A stretch of DNA of 6,948 nucleotides from Blautia sp. (GCA_017420455.1 JAFOJB010000522.1:1-6948); one strand, 5' to 3'. Shown: positions 1 to 6,451, counted from the first letter of the stretch. Notes: generated by a model not told the origin, from the letters alone. Made by a program: numbers and translations.

Positions 1-215
1 GCCGTTACCTGGCTCCCGTGCCTCCCATTGTGTCCAACATGGTGATCGTACCGCTGGTTCTCTATTACGGGTACGGGATCAATCTTCCGATTCCCTTCAT
101 GATGCTCACGGTCGGCGCAGGAGAAGTTCTCTCCGCCGGTGTCCTCGGCATCCTGCTGCAGACCGTACTTCTGAAGCACGCCGCTGTCCTTTTCCCGAAC
201 GGAAACCGCAGCTGA
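1..215 (+). CDS. queT: QueT-family queuosine precursor transporter, C-terminal fragment (5' end outside window)
   Basis: This is the end of a membrane protein of the QueT family, the substrate-binding (S) component of an energy-coupling-factor transporter thought to import queuosine precursors for tRNA modification. The frame is open from the first base and stops at 213-215. The visible 70 residues begin RYLAPVPPIVSN, matching the family pattern of a basic-LAP-x-PP loop leading into a membrane helix. Two hydrophobic segments follow, roughly MVIVPLVLYYGYG and FMMLTVGAGEVLSAGVLGIL, and then a short polar tail (FPNGNRS). The GTG at 18 is an internal valine rather than a start, because the conserved RYLAP segment lies upstream of it. 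A terminator follows 15 bases after the stop, so this gene ends its transcription unit. The family call rests on motif recognition of the C-terminal third only; the start, and any preQ1 riboswitch that often precedes such genes, lie outside the window. Confidence 0.82.
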   Translation, partial: RYLAPVPPIVSNMVIVPLVLYYGYGINLPIPFMMLTVGAGEVLSAGVLGILLQTVLLKHAAVLFPNGNRS

Positions 216-229
216 CTTCTGCAGGAAGC

Positions 230-271
230 GAGAGAAAAGGGGACGGTTCCTTTTTCTCTCTTTTCTCTTTT
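230..271 (+). terminator. Rho-independent terminator after queT (also palindromic-repeat-like)
   Basis: GAGAGAAAAGGGGAC at 230-244 pairs with GTTCCTTTTTCTCTC at 246-260. This gives a stem of about 14 bp with two G-U wobbles and a tiny loop, followed by a T-rich run (TTTTCTCTTTT, 261-271). It lies directly after the queT stop and before the next promoter, which fits a terminator. The core GGGGACGGTTCC resembles, from memory, a motif found in dispersed palindromic repeats of many bacteria, so it may be a repeat element acting as a terminator. Confidence 0.65.
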
Positions 272-317
272 CCCGCCTTGCCGTCTCGCGCCTGTTCCCG
301 TGGTACTAAGGTTTTTC

Positions 318-358
318 TTGACACTTTTCCTGTCAGTCGATATCATAAATTGTATAAT
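318..358 (+). promoter_or_regulatory. Two overlapping sigma-A-type promoters
   Basis: A perfect -35 TTGACA (318-323) stands 17 bases before TATCAT (341-346, five of six consensus). Offset by 12 bases, CTGTCA (330-335, four of six) stands 17 bases before a perfect -10 TATAAT (353-358). Either would start transcription about 40-60 bases before the ATG at 410. The perfect TTGACA and perfect TATAAT are 29 bases apart and cannot serve the same promoter, so two alternative starts are likely. No operator-like repeat is evident. Confidence 0.7.
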
Positions 359-409
359 ACTCTGACATTCGTTTTTGGGGATCAGGACGAAACCAGAAAG
401 GAGAGTTCC

Positions 410-1627
410 ATGAAGAAGAGATGGTATCTGTTAATTGGAACAGTAGTGATGCTTTCCATGTCATCCGTGCCTGTTATGGCTGATGCAAGATTACAGAATG
501 ATGAAGCACAGAAGACGGAAGAACAGGCGGCTCCTGAAGCGGCAGTTTCTTCCGGTTCAAGACTCAGGGATGTCATGCTTCAGAAAAAAAAGAATAGAGA
601 AAACCCGGAAGCCGGGAATGTGGAAGAAGAGAAACCGGAAGCCGGGACTGCCAGGGAGGAAAAAGAAATACCGGCGGACGAAACGGAACAGATGCCTGAA
701 ACAGCAGCCCCGGAGGAGACGGCTGTGAAGGAAGCTGCATCGGCCTCCGGTTCGCATCTGAAGGGCGGGGCTGTTCATAAAAAACTGCGGACAAAAGAAC
801 CGGAAGCCCCTGCCGGTCTGCCGGAAGAGGCAGCCACGCGGGAGACTGGAGCGGCAGGCGGCTCACGGCTGAAGGATGTGCTTACGCAGAAAAAACAGCC
901 GGAAGAAGAACCGCAGGTTCCGGCCGATGTACCGGAAACGCCTGCAGAGGAAGCTGAGAGAAAAGAGCCTGTGGCAGAAGAACCTGAAACAGAAGAGTCT
1001 GGGGCAGCAGAGTCCTCCGAACCGGAAATATCTGCGTCGGAAACACCTGAGGAGAAAGAAACCGGGTCTTCGGGGAAAGCCGCGGGCCGGCCCGGTTCAA
1101 GGCTGAAAGATGTGAACGCACGGAAGAAACAGAAACAGGAAAATCCAGCGGCAGAACAGGCAGGGCAGGACCAGGAAGAACCGGAACAGACAGATACACC
1201 TGCAGAAGCGCCGGAAGAACCGGAACAGACAGACACACCTGCGGAAAAACCGGAAGAAGGAGAGCCGGAGACGGAAAATCCCGCTGAACCAGAGCTGTCA
1301 GAACTGTCAGCGCTTCTGGCAGAGGAACTCGGGAAATATCTGGCCGGACATTCCTGGGCACTGGATTCGGGAATCGGGATCAGCTTTACCGGCGGACAGA
1401 ATGAAGAGGCAGGGGTAGTAACCTCGACAGGGCTGAAGGGGATATGGCATATAGAATGCGAAAATGATCCTGAAACCGGCATTACCGCAGCCTTAAGGAT
1501 CGTCTGGGAAAAAGGCAGGAGCGATTACTATATCGATTATTTCCATCTGGAAGAGGATTCCTTCCGGATGGCACAGTTCGCAGATCCCGGCATTGTGATC
1601 ACATGTACACTGGATGACGGAAAATAA
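410..1627 (+). CDS. Exported Glu/Pro/Ala-rich protein with four basic GSRLKDV motifs and a C-terminal domain
   Basis: I do not recognise a named family. The start is the ATG at 410, behind AAAGGAG (397-403) with six bases of spacing, giving 405 residues; earlier in-frame codons lie inside the promoter. Residues 1-24 are a typical signal peptide (MKKRW, a hydrophobic core, then a predicted cut after VMA). Residues 25 to about 295 are low complexity and mostly acidic (Glu, Pro, Ala, Thr). They are interrupted by four related basic motifs: [13 protein letters not shown] (49-61), [12 protein letters not shown] (114-125), [12 protein letters not shown] (151-162) and [12 protein letters not shown] (229-240). 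A 13-residue unit, [11 protein letters not shown](A/K)P, occurs twice in tandem. Residues from about 296 to 405 look folded, with conserved-looking aromatics (W316, W346, [11 protein letters not shown]), and could be a small beta-rich, lipocalin-like domain (inference). There is no lipobox Cys and no LPXTG. It probably acts outside the membrane and is probably co-transcribed with the hydratase gene 55 bases downstream. The gene is well supported; its function is unknown. Confidence 0.85.
   Translation: MKKRWYLLIGTVVMLSMSSVPVMADARLQNDEAQKTEEQAAPEAAVSSGSRLRDVMLQKKKNRENPEAGNVEEEKPEAGTAREEKEIPADETEQMPETAAPEETAVKEAASASGSHLKGGAVHKKLRTKEPEAPAGLPEEAATRETGAAGGSRLKDVLTQKKQPEEEPQVPADVPETPAEEAERKEPVAEEPETEESGAAESSEPEISASETPEEKETGSSGKAAGRPGSRLKDVNARKKQKQENPAAEQAGQDQEEPEQTDTPAEAPEEPEQTDTPAEKPEEGEPETENPAEPELSELSALLAEELGKYLAGHSWALDSGIGISFTGGQNEEAGVVTSTGLKGIWHIECENDPETGITAALRIVWEKGRSDYYIDYFHLEEDSFRMAQFADPGIVITCTLDDGK
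1175..1252 (+). repeat. Tandem 39-bp in-frame repeat, two copies
   Basis: Bases 1175-1213 and 1214-1252 encode [13 protein letters not shown] and [13 protein letters not shown]. They are nearly identical at DNA level, with differences such as gat/gac and gcg/aaa. The unit is a multiple of three, so copy-number change would alter spacer length without breaking the frame. It lies in the acidic linker between the fourth basic motif and the C-terminal domain. Confidence 0.85.
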
Positions 1628-1682
1628 TATCGCAATCCTGGAAAAGCAGGACTGCAGGAAAGAACAGCTGGAGGAATATATG

Positions 1683-3980
1683 ATGAAATTGTATGAAAAA
1701 GGTGTTTATCTTATAGATGGAAAAGAGCTGGTCGCGGAGGAAGAGGCTTCTCTTCCCGTGAGTAAGGAAGAGGCGGCGAAAAATACCATCGCCTATGGCA
1801 TCCTGAAGGAACACAATACTTCCGGGAATATGGAAAAGCTGATGATCCGCTTTGACAGGCTCACATCTCATGATATTACCTTTGTGGGGATCATCCAGAC
1901 GGCCAGGGCTTCCGGACTTGAAAAGTTCCCGATGCCTTATGTGCTGACGAACTGCCACAACTCTCTCTGCGCGGTGGGCGGGACCATCAACGAAGATGAC
2001 CACATGTTCGGGCTTACCTGCGCAAAGAAATACGGAGGTGTCTATGTTCCGCCTCATCAGGCAGTCATACATCAGTTTGCCCGTGAAATGCTGGCAGCGG
2101 GCGGCAGGATGATCCTCGGCTCCGACAGTCATACCCGTTACGGCGCTCTTGGCACCATGGCAATGGGAGAAGGCGGTCCGGAGCTGGTAAAACAGCTGCT
2201 TTCCCAGACCTATGATATCGATATGCCCAAGGTGGTGGCCATTTATTTGACCGGAGCCCCCCGTCCCGGCGTCGGGCCGCAGGATGTGGCGCTGGCGATC
2301 ATCGGAAAGGTTTTCGGCTGCGGCTATGTAAAGAATAAGGTCATGGAGTTTGTCGGCCCCGGCATTGCTTCCCTCTCCGCGGATTTCCGGATCGGGATTG
2401 ATGTCATGACCACAGAGACCACATGCCTTTCTTCAATCTGGCAGACCGACAGTACCATCGAAGAATTCTATGAGACCCATGGAAGAAAGGAAGACTATAA
2501 GGAGCTGAAGCCCGGGGCGGCTGCCTATTATGACGGCTGTGTAAAGATCGATCTTTCAGAGATCAGACCCATGATCGCCATGCCCTTCCATCCCAGTAAT
2601 GCTTATACCATCGATGAGCTGAAGGAAAACCTTATGGATATCCTGGCGGATGTGGAAGAAAGGGCGAAGGTGAGTCTGGGAGGCAAGGTGCCCTTTACCC
2701 TGAGAAATAAGGTGGTGGATGGAAAGCTGTATGTGGACCAGGGGATCATTGCCGGCTGTGCGGGCGGCGGGTTCGAGAATATCTGCGCCGCAGCGGACAT
2801 TCTGAGAGGGAAGAGCATCGGCATGGACGCCTTCACTCTCAGCGTATACCCTGCCAGCACGCCTATCTATATGGAGCTTGCGAAGAACGGAGTCCTGGCG
2901 GACCTTCTTGCCACAGGGGCTGTGGTAAAGACGGCATTCTGCGGGCCCTGCTTCGGCGCGGGAGATACGCCGGCCAACAATGCCTTCAGTATCCGCCATA
3001 CCACCAGAAACTTCCCCAACCGGGAAGGTTCGAAGATCCAGAACGGCCAGATTGCTTCCGTGGCTCTTATGGATGCCAGATCCATCGCGGCCACTGCCGC
3101 AAACAAGGGCTTCCTTACCTCGGCAGAGGAATATACCGGTCCGTATACCGGACAGAAGTACTTCTTTGACAGGACGATTTATGAAAACCGGGTATTCGAC
3201 AGCCATGGCGTCGCGGATCCTTCCGTGGAAATCCAGTTCGGGCCGAATATCAAGGACTGGCCGAAGATGGCGGCTCTCCCGGAGAACCTGCTTCTGAAGG
3301 TGGTTTCCGAGATCCATGATCCCGTAACAACTACAGACGAGCTGATCCCCTCCGGCGAGACATCCTCCTTCCGATCCAATCCGCTGGGACTTGCAGAGTT
3401 TACTCTTTCCCGGAAGGATCCTGCCTATGTCGGCAGGGCAAAGGAAGTCCAGAAAGCCCAGAGATCCATTGAAGAAGGAAAGGACCCTGCGGAAAATGTA
3501 CCGGAGCTGGTATCTGTCCTGGATGTCCTTTCGAAGAACTGGCCTGCAGAAACGAAGGTCTCCAGGGTATCCGACTTCGGAAAGGAGCCGGGGAATCTGG
3601 GAATCGGAAGCACCATTTTTGCTGTGAAGCCCGGAGATGGTTCAGCCAGGGAGCAGGCCGCGTCCTGCCAGAAGGTACTGGGCGGCTGGGCAAATATAGC
3701 CAATGAATACGCGACCAAGAGATACCGTTCCAATCTGATCAACTGGGGAATGCTGCCCTTCCTGATCCCGGAGGGAGATCTCCCCTTCGCAAACGGGGAT
3801 TACCTTTTCTTCCCGGGAATCCGCAGCGCTGTGGCCGGGAAGGACGATAAGATCAGAGGGTATGTGGTCAGAAACGGCGGTACCACGGAATTCTCCGTGA
3901 CGCTGGGAAATCTGACGGATGACGAGAGAGAAATCATCCTGAAGGGATGCCTTATCAACTATAATTCCGTAAATCAATGA
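1683..3980 (+). CDS. Aconitase-family hydratase (YbhJ/AcnC-like), [4Fe-4S] enzyme
   Basis: This is a full-length aconitase-superfamily protein of 765 residues, close to the length of E. coli YbhJ as I recall it. Such enzymes hydrate and dehydrate di- or tricarboxylic acids in the cytoplasm using a [4Fe-4S] cluster. Cluster ligands are visible as C359 ([11 protein letters not shown]) and C420/C423 (CGPC), nearly the same positions as in mitochondrial aconitase. Active-site matches are D106-H107 (EDDHMFG), H130 (VIHQF), D148/H150 (GSDSHT), R442/R447 (TTRNFPNR), R564 (SSFRSNP) and S654/R656 (GSARE, in the C-terminal swivel domain, ending [14 protein letters not shown]). Start choice: GGAGG at 1670-1674 is eight bases before ATG 1683, and ATG 1680 is also possible. 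An upstream in-frame ATG at 1614, overlapping the previous gene, lacks a ribosome site. No promoter or terminator separates it from that gene, and a strong terminator follows. The substrate cannot be read from sequence; bona fide aconitase is less likely than a specialised hydratase. All key residues are present, so it should be active. Confidence 0.93.
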   Translation: MKLYEKGVYLIDGKELVAEEEASLPVSKEEAAKNTIAYGILKEHNTSGNMEKLMIRFDRLTSHDITFVGIIQTARASGLEKFPMPYVLTNCHNSLCAVGGTINEDDHMFGLTCAKKYGGVYVPPHQAVIHQFAREMLAAGGRMILGSDSHTRYGALGTMAMGEGGPELVKQLLSQTYDIDMPKVVAIYLTGAPRPGVGPQDVALAIIGKVFGCGYVKNKVMEFVGPGIASLSADFRIGIDVMTTETTCLSSIWQTDSTIEEFYETHGRKEDYKELKPGAAAYYDGCVKIDLSEIRPMIAMPFHPSNAYTIDELKENLMDILADVEERAKVSLGGKVPFTLRNKVVDGKLYVDQGIIAGCAGGGFENICAAADILRGKSIGMDAFTLSVYPASTPIYMELAKNGVLADLLATGAVVKTAFCGPCFGAGDTPANNAFSIRHTTRNFPNREGSKIQNGQIASVALMDARSIAATAANKGFLTSAEEYTGPYTGQKYFFDRTIYENRVFDSHGVADPSVEIQFGPNIKDWPKMAALPENLLLKVVSEIHDPVTTTDELIPSGETSSFRSNPLGLAEFTLSRKDPAYVGRAKEVQKAQRSIEEGKDPAENVPELVSVLDVLSKNWPAETKVSRVSDFGKEPGNLGIGSTIFAVKPGDGSAREQAASCQKVLGGWANIANEYATKRYRSNLINWGMLPFLIPEGDLPFANGDYLFFPGIRSAVAGKDDKIRGYVVRNGGTTEFSVTLGNLTDDEREIILKGCLINYNSVNQ

Positions 3981-4013
3981 TCCTGCACGGAAATCGTGAA
4001 TACCCGTAATCTT

Positions 4014-4054
4014 AAGCGGAAAGCCTGGTGTATGCCTGAGCTTTCCGCTTTTTT
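4014..4054 (+). terminator. Rho-independent terminator after the hydratase gene
   Basis: AAGCGGAAAGC (4014-4024) and GCTTTCCGCTT (4040-4050) form a perfect 11-bp stem around a 15-base loop. The run of T continues to 4054 (TTTTTT at 4049-4054). It lies 34 bases after the hydratase stop and ends that transcription unit. Confidence 0.9.
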
Positions 4055-4064
4055 GCGCGATAAA

Positions 4065-4193
4065 GCCGCCAGACGTGCGCCGTGCTTGCACGAGCGCACA
4101 CCTGGCGGCGAACGGTCATCGAAGGGCATGCCCGAGATGAGCGTATAGCGGATCGTCCAGGGGAGTGCCTTTCTCCCCTGGCTGATCTATACG
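4065..4193. repeat. Cluster of three adjacent GC-rich hairpins, possible extragenic palindromic element
   Basis: Three inverted repeats sit side by side just after the terminator. Hairpin 1 (4065-4109): GCCGCCAG pairs with CTGGCGGC and inner GTGCGC with GCGCAC, capped by CGTGC/GCACG. Hairpin 2 (4116-4140): TCATC/GATGA encloses GGGCATGCCC. Hairpin 3 (4142-4193): CGTATAG/CTATACG encloses GATC/GATC and then CCAGGGGAG/CTCCCCTGG around a 7-base loop. No reading frame with a ribosome site crosses it. Its GC-richness contrasts sharply with the AT-rich DNA that follows. It may be a dispersed palindromic repeat or a structured RNA; the strand is undetermined. Confidence 0.5.
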
Positions 4194-4298
4194 ATGATAA
4201 ATTGACTGAATATAATATAAAATATGAAAAATAAGAAGAAACAAAACGACTCTGACAGAACTATTATAAAAATATCTGGGAAAAAATGAAAAAATGTG

Positions 4299-4327
4299 TT
4301 GACAAATACGGGGCATGGTGTTAATAT
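4299..4327 (+). promoter_or_regulatory. Strong sigma-A-type promoter with extended -10, not followed by a gene
   Basis: A perfect TTGACA (4299-4304) is separated by 17 bases from TAATAT (4322-4327, four of six), preceded by TG in extended -10 position (4319-4320). Transcription would begin near 4334. No start codon with a ribosome site and sustained frame follows, so this promoter serves the orphan transcript described next. Confidence 0.6.
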
Positions 4328-4591
4328 AAGTACATCAAAAGAAAAGAGAAGAAAAAAACAAACAACCGAAATCAACGTGGTTTATAACTCCCACTGTTAA
4401 GGAACCAGTTGAAACGAGTAAGAAAGGTAAGGTGTTTCCGTTGAAATCATAACCGCCAATCATCAATATGAAGTGACAGGAATCGCGTTTCCTGCAAGAA
4501 AGACCTGGCTCATAAAATAAAAAAGAACAGTTCCTGCATAGAGGAAAAAAGAAGCCACGGTAAATAAAAAGCGGTTCTTCATATTGAACAG

Positions 4592-4861
4592 ATGTCACAA
4601 AACTGGTACAAAGGTTTTCGGATTTGTGTGAAGAAACATTTCCGGAAAGAGTATAACCCGATTCTTAAGAAGCTGTCCGGAAGAAGAGATCCGGAAGATT
4701 TCAAAAAAGAACGGAAGATATTTTGAGATGTATATCAGCAATTTCAGGATATAGATCAAAACTTTGCATCAGAGGATTATCTTAAGAAGATATCCGGAAT
4801 AAAGAAGAATAACAGGAACTTTTTCAAAAAGCATTTACCCATCGACCCGTCGGATTCGTAA
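4592..4861 (+). pseudogene. Possible decayed small gene: 88-codon frame broken by one UGA
   Basis: From ATG 4592 the frame reads 44 codons (MSQNWYKGFRICVKKHF...) to a TGA at 4724-4726. The same frame then continues another 44 codons (DVYQQFQDIDQNFASEDY...) to TAA at 4859-4861. The composition looks protein-like, lysine-rich with charged and aromatic residues. A neighbouring frame then reads RNDIDQYLSELKEE before a stop at about 4900, as if a frameshift had occurred. There is no ribosome binding site before the ATG and I recognise no family. It may be a gene remnant or a chance open stretch within an AT-rich non-coding RNA. Confidence 0.2.
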
Positions 4862-5185
4862 TGATATAGATCAGTATTTGTCCGAACTAAAAGAAGAGTA
4901 AATACGAAGGAAAGATAAGCGGGTTGGATTTAATAATATAGATTAGATTCATAGTTGTTTATAAAAAAAAGAAAAAGTATAACCTGTATTCCTCCAATGA
5001 AAAGAATCTCTGATCCCGTGAAGTCAGGATTCAAAAATAAGAATAACTTTCTAAGCACATAAAGAAGTGCGAGCAGGAAATCAGAAAAAAGAACATATAT
5101 ATTCTCTGAAATATATATAAAATAAAGACAATTGAATATAGTATAAAGAATAAGAGGTAAAAAGCCATTGAATATTGAACACTGA

Positions 5186-5242
5186 GACGGTCATCATTCC
5201 GGATTCTGAAACAACAGATCGAGATGATGACCGTCCTTTTTT
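5186..5242 (+). terminator. Strong rho-independent terminator of the orphan transcript
   Basis: GACGGTCATCAT (5186-5197) and ATGATGACCGTC (5224-5235) form a perfect 12-bp stem, followed after one C by six T (5237-5242). The 26-base loop can form a small inner hairpin (GAT-CTG with CAG-ATC, 5202-5220). No coding gene ends nearby; the closest upstream stop of a credible gene is the hydratase at 3980. This is the best evidence that something is transcribed through the gene-free stretch. Confidence 0.85.
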
Positions 5243-5306
5243 GCGTTATGATCATCACATTTTCCTGTCTTTATCCACAGGTATGTGTTAAGATAAAAAG
5301 TAACGC
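5243..5306. other. Nested hairpin containing a perfect DnaA-box sequence
   Basis: GCGTTA (5243-5248) and TAACGC (5301-5306) enclose CACAT/ATGTG (5257-5261, 5283-5287), which in turn enclose CCTGT/ACAGG. The inner loop region holds TTATCCACA (5271-5279), identical to the DnaA-box consensus. Only one such box was seen, so it is not an origin by itself. It begins right after the terminator U-tract. Function unknown. Confidence 0.3.
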
Positions 5307-5369
5307 AGGATATCTGGTCTGACGAAAGATATCATGCATCCGTATATCTCATTTATTTTCTGGTAATAA

Positions 5370-5440
5370 GGAACTGTCGGAAAACAGCTTATGTACTTTG
5401 CATGTCTTTTTCTCCGCATAAGCTATTTTCCGACAGCTCC
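5370..5440. repeat. Long imperfect inverted repeat upstream of the pseudouridine synthase gene
   Basis: The 24-base arms 5370-5393 and 5417-5440 pair at 22 positions with two A-C mismatches; the cores are CTGTCGGAAAA with TTTTCCGACAG, and AGCTTATG with CATAAGCT. The loop is 23 bases. The right arm ends two bases before the ribosome site (GAGGAAGG, 5442-5449) of the next gene. It is not followed by a U-tract, so it is unlikely to be a simple terminator. It could be a leader RNA hairpin or a small palindromic mobile remnant. Confidence 0.7.
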
Positions 5441-5457
5441 TGAGGAAGGTTTGAAAG

Positions 5458-6297
5458 ATGACACAGCGGAATATCATTCCCGATATTATTTTTGAGGATA
5501 ACTGTCTGATCGTAGCGAGAAAACCTGCCGGTATGGCTGTGCAGAGCAGGAAGGTAACGAGCATGGACCTGGAAAACTGGCTGCTGAATTACCTGGCCGG
5601 GAAAAATAAAATAACTGGCGGCAAACCTTATCTGGCGGTGATCAACCGCCTGGACCAGCCGGTTGAAGGACTGGTTCTGTTCGCCAAAACAAAGGATGCC
5701 GCGAAGAATCTCAGCAGTCAGCTTCAGAATGACAAAATCCAGAAGGAATATCTTGCTGTCATAGAAGGGAAACCGGAGCGGAAGGAAGGAACCCTGGAGG
5801 ATTATCTTGTAAAAGACGAAAAAAACAATATTTCCTGCATTTCGGACAGAAATACTCCCGGCGCAAAACGGGCTGTTCTTCATTATGAAATCCTTCCCGG
5901 TGTTTCTGAGATTTATCCGGAAAGTCATTCCGAAGTCCTTCCTGAAATCCTGCCGGAGCCAGTACAGAAAGCAGACGAAGGAGAAGAAACAGCAGCACAG
6001 AAAACCCGGGCAGCAGGAAAAAGCACAGAAGAACACAGAGAAATTACAGGGAACCTTGTAAGAATTCAGCTTCAGACGGGCAGACATCACCAGATCCGTG
6101 TACAGATGTCCCATGCGGGAATGCCGCTCTTCGGGGACAGAAAATATAACCCCGGAACAGCCGGAAATACGATAGCCCTGTGTGCCAGCAGGTTATTGTT
6201 CCGGCATCCGCAATCCGGAAGGAAGATGGAATTTAAAACATTTCCGGAAGGAGAGGGATTCAGGGGTTTTTTCAGCCGAAGAGCTTCCGGAAAGTAA
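5458..6297 (+). CDS. RluA-family RNA pseudouridine synthase
   Basis: This 279-residue protein converts specific uridines of rRNA or tRNA to pseudouridine in the cytoplasm. The catalytic segment is INRLDQPVEGLVLFAKT with the presumed nucleophile D66. The second family signature, LQTGRHHQIRVQ, is at 205-216, and the N-terminal IIFEDNCLIVARKPAGMAVQ motif is also present. No S4 RNA-binding domain precedes the catalytic domain, as in TruC-like and many clostridial single-domain members. Residues about 147-197 form an acidic, low-complexity insertion (Glu, Pro, Ala, Lys) between the strand ending LHYEIL and the LVRIQLQTGR strand, where relatives normally have a short loop. The usual HRLD is NRLD here. 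The start is ATG 5458, eight bases behind GGAAGG. It appears to be monocistronic; a long hairpin precedes the ribosome site. The target RNA cannot be assigned. Confidence 0.92.
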   Translation: MTQRNIIPDIIFEDNCLIVARKPAGMAVQSRKVTSMDLENWLLNYLAGKNKITGGKPYLAVINRLDQPVEGLVLFAKTKDAAKNLSSQLQNDKIQKEYLAVIEGKPERKEGTLEDYLVKDEKNNISCISDRNTPGAKRAVLHYEILPGVSEIYPESHSEVLPEILPEPVQKADEGEETAAQKTRAAGKSTEEHREITGNLVRIQLQTGRHHQIRVQMSHAGMPLFGDRKYNPGTAGNTIALCASRLLFRHPQSGRKMEFKTFPEGEGFRGFFSRRASGK

Positions 6298-6337
6298 CGT
6301 GGGGCCTGTGTTTCCATACAGTTAAATAAGAAAAAAC

Positions 6338-6365
6338 TGGACTACTATTTCAAATGGAGTATAAT
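6338..6365 (+). promoter_or_regulatory. Putative promoter of the downstream exported-protein gene
   Basis: A perfect TATAAT (6360-6365) is preceded at 16 bases by TGGACT (6338-6343, four of six to TTGACA). Transcription would start near 6372, giving a leader of about 80 bases that contains the inverted repeat at 6385-6423. The -35 is weak, so an activator or alternative start is possible. Confidence 0.45.
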
Positions 6366-6384
6366 AATATTTTATAAAAACGGG

Positions 6385-6423
6385 TATTCGCGATCCGATC
6401 TGCTTCTTGTTTGTTCGCGAATA
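6385..6423 (+). promoter_or_regulatory. Perfect 9-bp inverted repeat in the leader of the exported-protein gene
   Basis: TATTCGCGA (6385-6393) and TCGCGAATA (6415-6423) are perfect inverse copies separated by 21 bases. They lie between the putative promoter and the ribosome site (AAGGAG, 6439-6444). Each arm contains the self-palindromic TCGCGA, so the arms could be two binding sites for a regulator or one RNA hairpin. No U-tract follows, so it is not a terminator. Confidence 0.6.
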
Positions 6424-6451
6424 TGAAAGGTGATACAGAAGGAGCGTTGGA

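Larger units (their letters stand above)
4334..5242 (+). ncRNA. Candidate long non-coding RNA (about 0.9 kb), family unknown
   Basis: The extent is inferred from a strong promoter at 4299-4327 and a strong terminator ending at 5242. Within it I find no intact gene with a ribosome binding site. The + strand is rich in A and G, and visibly poorer in GC than the flanking genes. Local hairpins are frequent: CAGGAA/TTCCTG (4477-4494); a 9-bp stem with one bulge (4774-4795); GAATC-CTGA/TCAG-GATTC (5004-5032); GCAC/GTGC enclosed by TTTC/GAAA (about 5048-5080); and a 9-bp AT stem (5095-5118). These are direct observations, but AT-rich DNA makes such hairpins by chance. I could not match it to known large RNAs (OLE, GOLLD, ROOL, HEARO) by eye. 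The main alternative is a decayed coding region, discussed under the broken frame at 4592-4861. Confidence 0.35.

Noticed and set aside
775..1482. Minus-strand open frame of 235 residues opposite the exported E/P-rich protein
   Set aside because: It is a Ser/Pro/Ala-rich mirror of the Glu/Pro/Ala codons on the + strand, with no ribosome site or domain; the + strand has a signal peptide, ribosome site and promoter.
1594..1603. TGTGATCACA palindrome ahead of the hydratase gene, resembling a Crp-type half-site pair
   Set aside because: It lies within the coding end of the previous gene, only the ten-base core is symmetrical, and no promoter is positioned with it.
1614..1682. Longer hydratase N-terminus from ATG 1614 overlapping the previous gene
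   Set aside because: There is no Shine-Dalgarno before 1614, whereas GGAGG is well placed for 1683 (or 1680), where the family-like [10 protein letters not shown] begins.
2556..3317. Minus-strand open frame of 253 residues inside the hydratase gene
   Set aside because: The + strand encodes all aconitase active-site motifs across this stretch; the antisense frame shows no recognisable protein.
4187..4598. Minus-strand Phe/Leu-rich frames (62 and 87 residues) in the gene-free stretch
   Set aside because: Phe runs arise from complementing A-rich DNA; one overlaps a good + strand promoter, and the GTG start at 4598 has no ribosome site.
5031..5258. Minus-strand 75-residue hydrophobic frame
   Set aside because: It runs through the + strand terminator stem at 5186-5242 and lacks a ribosome site; its hydrophobic look reflects AT-rich composition.
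5243..5306. Replication origin
   Set aside because: Only one DnaA box is present, with no cluster of boxes, no dnaA/dnaN genes and no iterons.
5389..6114. Minus-strand open frame of 241 residues opposite the pseudouridine synthase
   Set aside because: It is a shadow of the RluA gene, whose catalytic motifs lie on the + strand; no ribosome site.
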